Under the pieces are notes generated by a model that was not told the origin of the DNA, did not search any database, and worked only from the letters and a program-made list of their open reading frames with translations. From contig CAADVV010000262.1 in the NCBI GenBank assembly GCA_900752535.1, positions 1 through 7,812 on the forward strand: a DNA stretch of 7,812 nt, in the 5' to 3' direction. Source of the DNA: Bacteroidales bacterium. Its GTDB lineage: Bacteria; Bacteroidota; Bacteroidia; Bacteroidales; Muribaculaceae. A program made the translations under genes and the position numbers. Positions 6,372 through 7,812 of the stretch are shown in pieces (the first letter of the stretch is position 1; every line of letters starts with the position of its first letter).

Positions 6372-6379
6372 TATTTTTG
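6372..6379 (+). promoter_or_regulatory. Predicted -7 box of the secreted-protein operon
   Basis: TATTTTTG matches TAnnTTTG. The expected start near 6385 leaves a leader of about 67 bases to the ATG at 6452. The nearest upstream TTTG (6335-6338) is 33 bases away, too far for a -33 element; the palindrome at 6336-6349 occupies that zone instead. The rest of the 133-base gap (6319-6451) is A+T-rich and holds no other gene. Confidence 0.55.
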
Positions 6380-6451
6380 CGACATAGTAATCCACAACAC
6401 GGATTTTGACAAAAAAAACCTAATTTTCTCTTATCTTAAATAATCATCCCC

Positions 6452-6925
6452 ATGCTCAAAAAGTTATCCATCGTCATCTCGTTGTCGTTGTGGTCAGGCG
6501 CAGCAGCCTTCGCCGACAACGGTCTCGTGGTCAGCTATGCGGGCGGAGAAAGCGACGAATTTGTCCTGTCACAGATAGCCAGGATGGCCTTTGAGGACGG
6601 CAACCTCAAAATCATCTCTGACCGGGAAGCCCCTCGCCTCATCAGTCTGGCTACAATAGCCCGCATGAATTTCTCTGACAAGGTCTCGATTGAAACCGTC
6701 ACACCGGACGTCAACGACATCGCCATAACCTATGACAAGGTCTCGGAGACACTGACATTCAGCGGTCTGCCCGAAGGAACGACACCTGTACGTCTCTGGA
6801 GCGCTGACGGCCGCCTCGTCACAGACGCCCGGCTCAGCCCCGGAGAAGTCCTGCCGGTCGGCACCCTGCGTCCCGGACTATATATCGTCCGCGCCGGAAC
6901 CACAACCCTTAAGTTTGTCAGATAA
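6452..6925 (+). CDS. Secreted protein with type IX-like C-terminal sorting domain
   Basis: A 157-residue exported protein of unknown function. A signal peptide is clear: MLKK, hydrophobic core, cleavage likely after AFA (residue 21). The mature N-terminal part contains a short motif twice: LSQIARMAFEDG (39-50) and LATIARMNFSD (66-76). The last 45-50 residues (about 110-157) resemble the type A C-terminal domain of type IX secretion substrates: RLWSADGRLV, a Pro/Gly turn, then RPGLYIVRAG and a beta strand ending LKFVR. Almost nothing lies between the two, so the protein may be a minimal surface-displayed or secreted adaptor rather than an enzyme. It begins an operon with the next gene, 33 bases on. 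The tail call is by resemblance; a genome lacking the type IX machinery would weaken it. Confidence 0.8.
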   Translation: MLKKLSIVISLSLWSGAAAFADNGLVVSYAGGESDEFVLSQIARMAFEDGNLKIISDREAPRLISLATIARMNFSDKVSIETVTPDVNDIAITYDKVSETLTFSGLPEGTTPVRLWSADGRLVTDARLSPGEVLPVGTLRPGLYIVRAGTTTLKFVR

Positions 6926-6958
6926 CCAGTTCACCACCCAAGCAAATACAACCACGAC

Positions 6959-7812
6959 ATGAAAAAATATATCGCAGCAGTCCTTATGGGCGCCGCAGCG
7001 CTCTCACCGATGGCCCAGGACAACCCCAACCGTTTCATCATCACCCATGCCGACGGCACGACACAGTCAATGATGATTGACCGCGTGACTGACATGACTT
7101 TCGCCACCGTCAACGGTCCGGTGAAAGCCGACGTGGAATATGTATCGAGCGACCTCGACAACCTGACGGTTTCGTTTGACATCACCATGTCGCCCGACTG
7201 CATTCAGTGGCGCTATATAATTGTCCCGGCCGTCGAGCTTCAGCCCTATGACACCGACGCCAAACGGGCCTCATATATCAACGCGCACGCCGACCTGACG
7301 CTTCGCGACCAGGGACCGATGACCGCTGACTACATGAACCTTATGCCGGGTTCCGACTATGCCATCGCCACCGTCGGCATCGACGCCTACGGCACGCTAT
7401 GCGAGACCTCGGTAGCCACATTCCAGACCGAACGCGTCAATGTAGGCGCTCCCGATGTCAGCGCGGACTTCACCAACGTGACCGAGTCGTCGTTTGAGGT
7501 CACCCTGACCCCCAACAGCGACTGCTCGTTCTACAGATATGTAATTGACAGCGATGGACAGATCGAGAGCTATTATAACGAATATGGCCAGGCCTTCGGC
7601 GCCTCGAGCATCGAAGAGCTGATTGTAACCACTCTGGCGTTTGATAACTTCACCGGTCCCCACAGCGAGACCGTCACTAAGAAATTTCCTGCCATGGTCT
7701 ACACAGCCTATATCGTGCCATATGACAAAGACGGCAATATGGGCAAACTGATCAAGCGCAGCGTCAAAACTCTCAGCGGCGGCGGCGCGACCGTCACAAG
7801 CACCGCGGCCGA
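6959..7812 (+). CDS. Exported repeat-module protein, 3'-truncated by window edge
   Basis: An open frame begins at this ATG and has no stop before the window ends (284 codons visible). The signal peptide is MKKYIAAVLMGAAALSPMA, cleaved before QDN. Next is a short motif, ADGTTQSMMIDRVTDMTFA (31-49), resembling the IARMAF motif of the preceding protein. Two related beta-rich modules follow, at about 56-157 and 165-272. Shared landmarks are LTVSFDITMSPDCIQWRYII versus FEVTLTPNSDCSFYRYVI, and DYAIATVGIDAYG versus VYTAYIVPYDKDG, each module ending in a T-rich strand. They look like fibronectin-III or Ig-like modules of Bacteroidales cell-surface proteins, each with a conserved PxxDC turn. The sequence ends in a Gly/Thr/Ser-rich linker (SGGGATVTSTAA), so a further domain probably follows. 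Function unknown; likely cotranscribed with the gene before it. Confidence 0.85.
   Translation, partial: MKKYIAAVLMGAAALSPMAQDNPNRFIITHADGTTQSMMIDRVTDMTFATVNGPVKADVEYVSSDLDNLTVSFDITMSPDCIQWRYIIVPAVELQPYDTDAKRASYINAHADLTLRDQGPMTADYMNLMPGSDYAIATVGIDAYGTLCETSVATFQTERVNVGAPDVSADFTNVTESSFEVTLTPNSDCSFYRYVIDSDGQIESYYNEYGQAFGASSIEELIVTTLAFDNFTGPHSETVTKKFPAMVYTAYIVPYDKDGNMGKLIKRSVKTLSGGGATVTSTAA

Overview
The window looks like chromosome of a Bacteroidales bacterium, probably of the Muribaculaceae type (the family-level guess is inference). Support comes from several Bacteroidota-style promoters (-7 box TAnnTTTG, one with a TTG and one with a TTTG about 20 bases upstream), weak or absent Shine-Dalgarno sequences, a YtrA-type GntR/ABC operon, a small Crp/Fnr regulator, and secreted proteins with a type IX-secretion-like tail or repeated beta-rich modules.

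Left part (1-1961, + strand): the 3' part of an ABC transporter ATPase gene, a six-helix membrane protein overlapping it by an ATGA junction, and a 121-residue YtrA-type GntR regulator. Together they look like one self-regulated transport operon of unknown substrate. Next comes an initiator tRNA-fMet gene (2028-2102) with its own promoter and a strong hairpin terminator.

Centre (2214-5514, - strand): a five-gene arsenic/metalloid operon read from right to left: ArsR-type repressor, ArsF-like lipoprotein with a CxxC motif, ArsG-like CcdA-fold membrane protein, a thioredoxin-fold protein with an added Cys-rich N-terminus, and a large ArsP_1-family permease. The likely logic is that the repressor senses trivalent arsenicals, the two thiol proteins and ArsG move electrons or substrate across the membrane, and the permease(s) export the product. 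It runs convergent to the tRNA and appears less G+C-rich than its flanks, which fits a transferred cassette.

Right part (5647-7812, + strand): divergent from arsR, a Crp/Fnr-family regulator, then an intergenic region with a perfect 14-base Fnr-like palindrome placed about 42 bases before the predicted transcription start of a two-gene operon. That operon encodes two exported proteins: a 157-residue protein with a type IX-like C-terminal domain, and a larger protein with repeated modules that runs off the window. The palindrome suggests that the Crp/Fnr protein directly activates the secreted-protein operon. With the doubled-cysteine clusters shared by the ars repressor and thioredoxin, it is the most interesting signal here.
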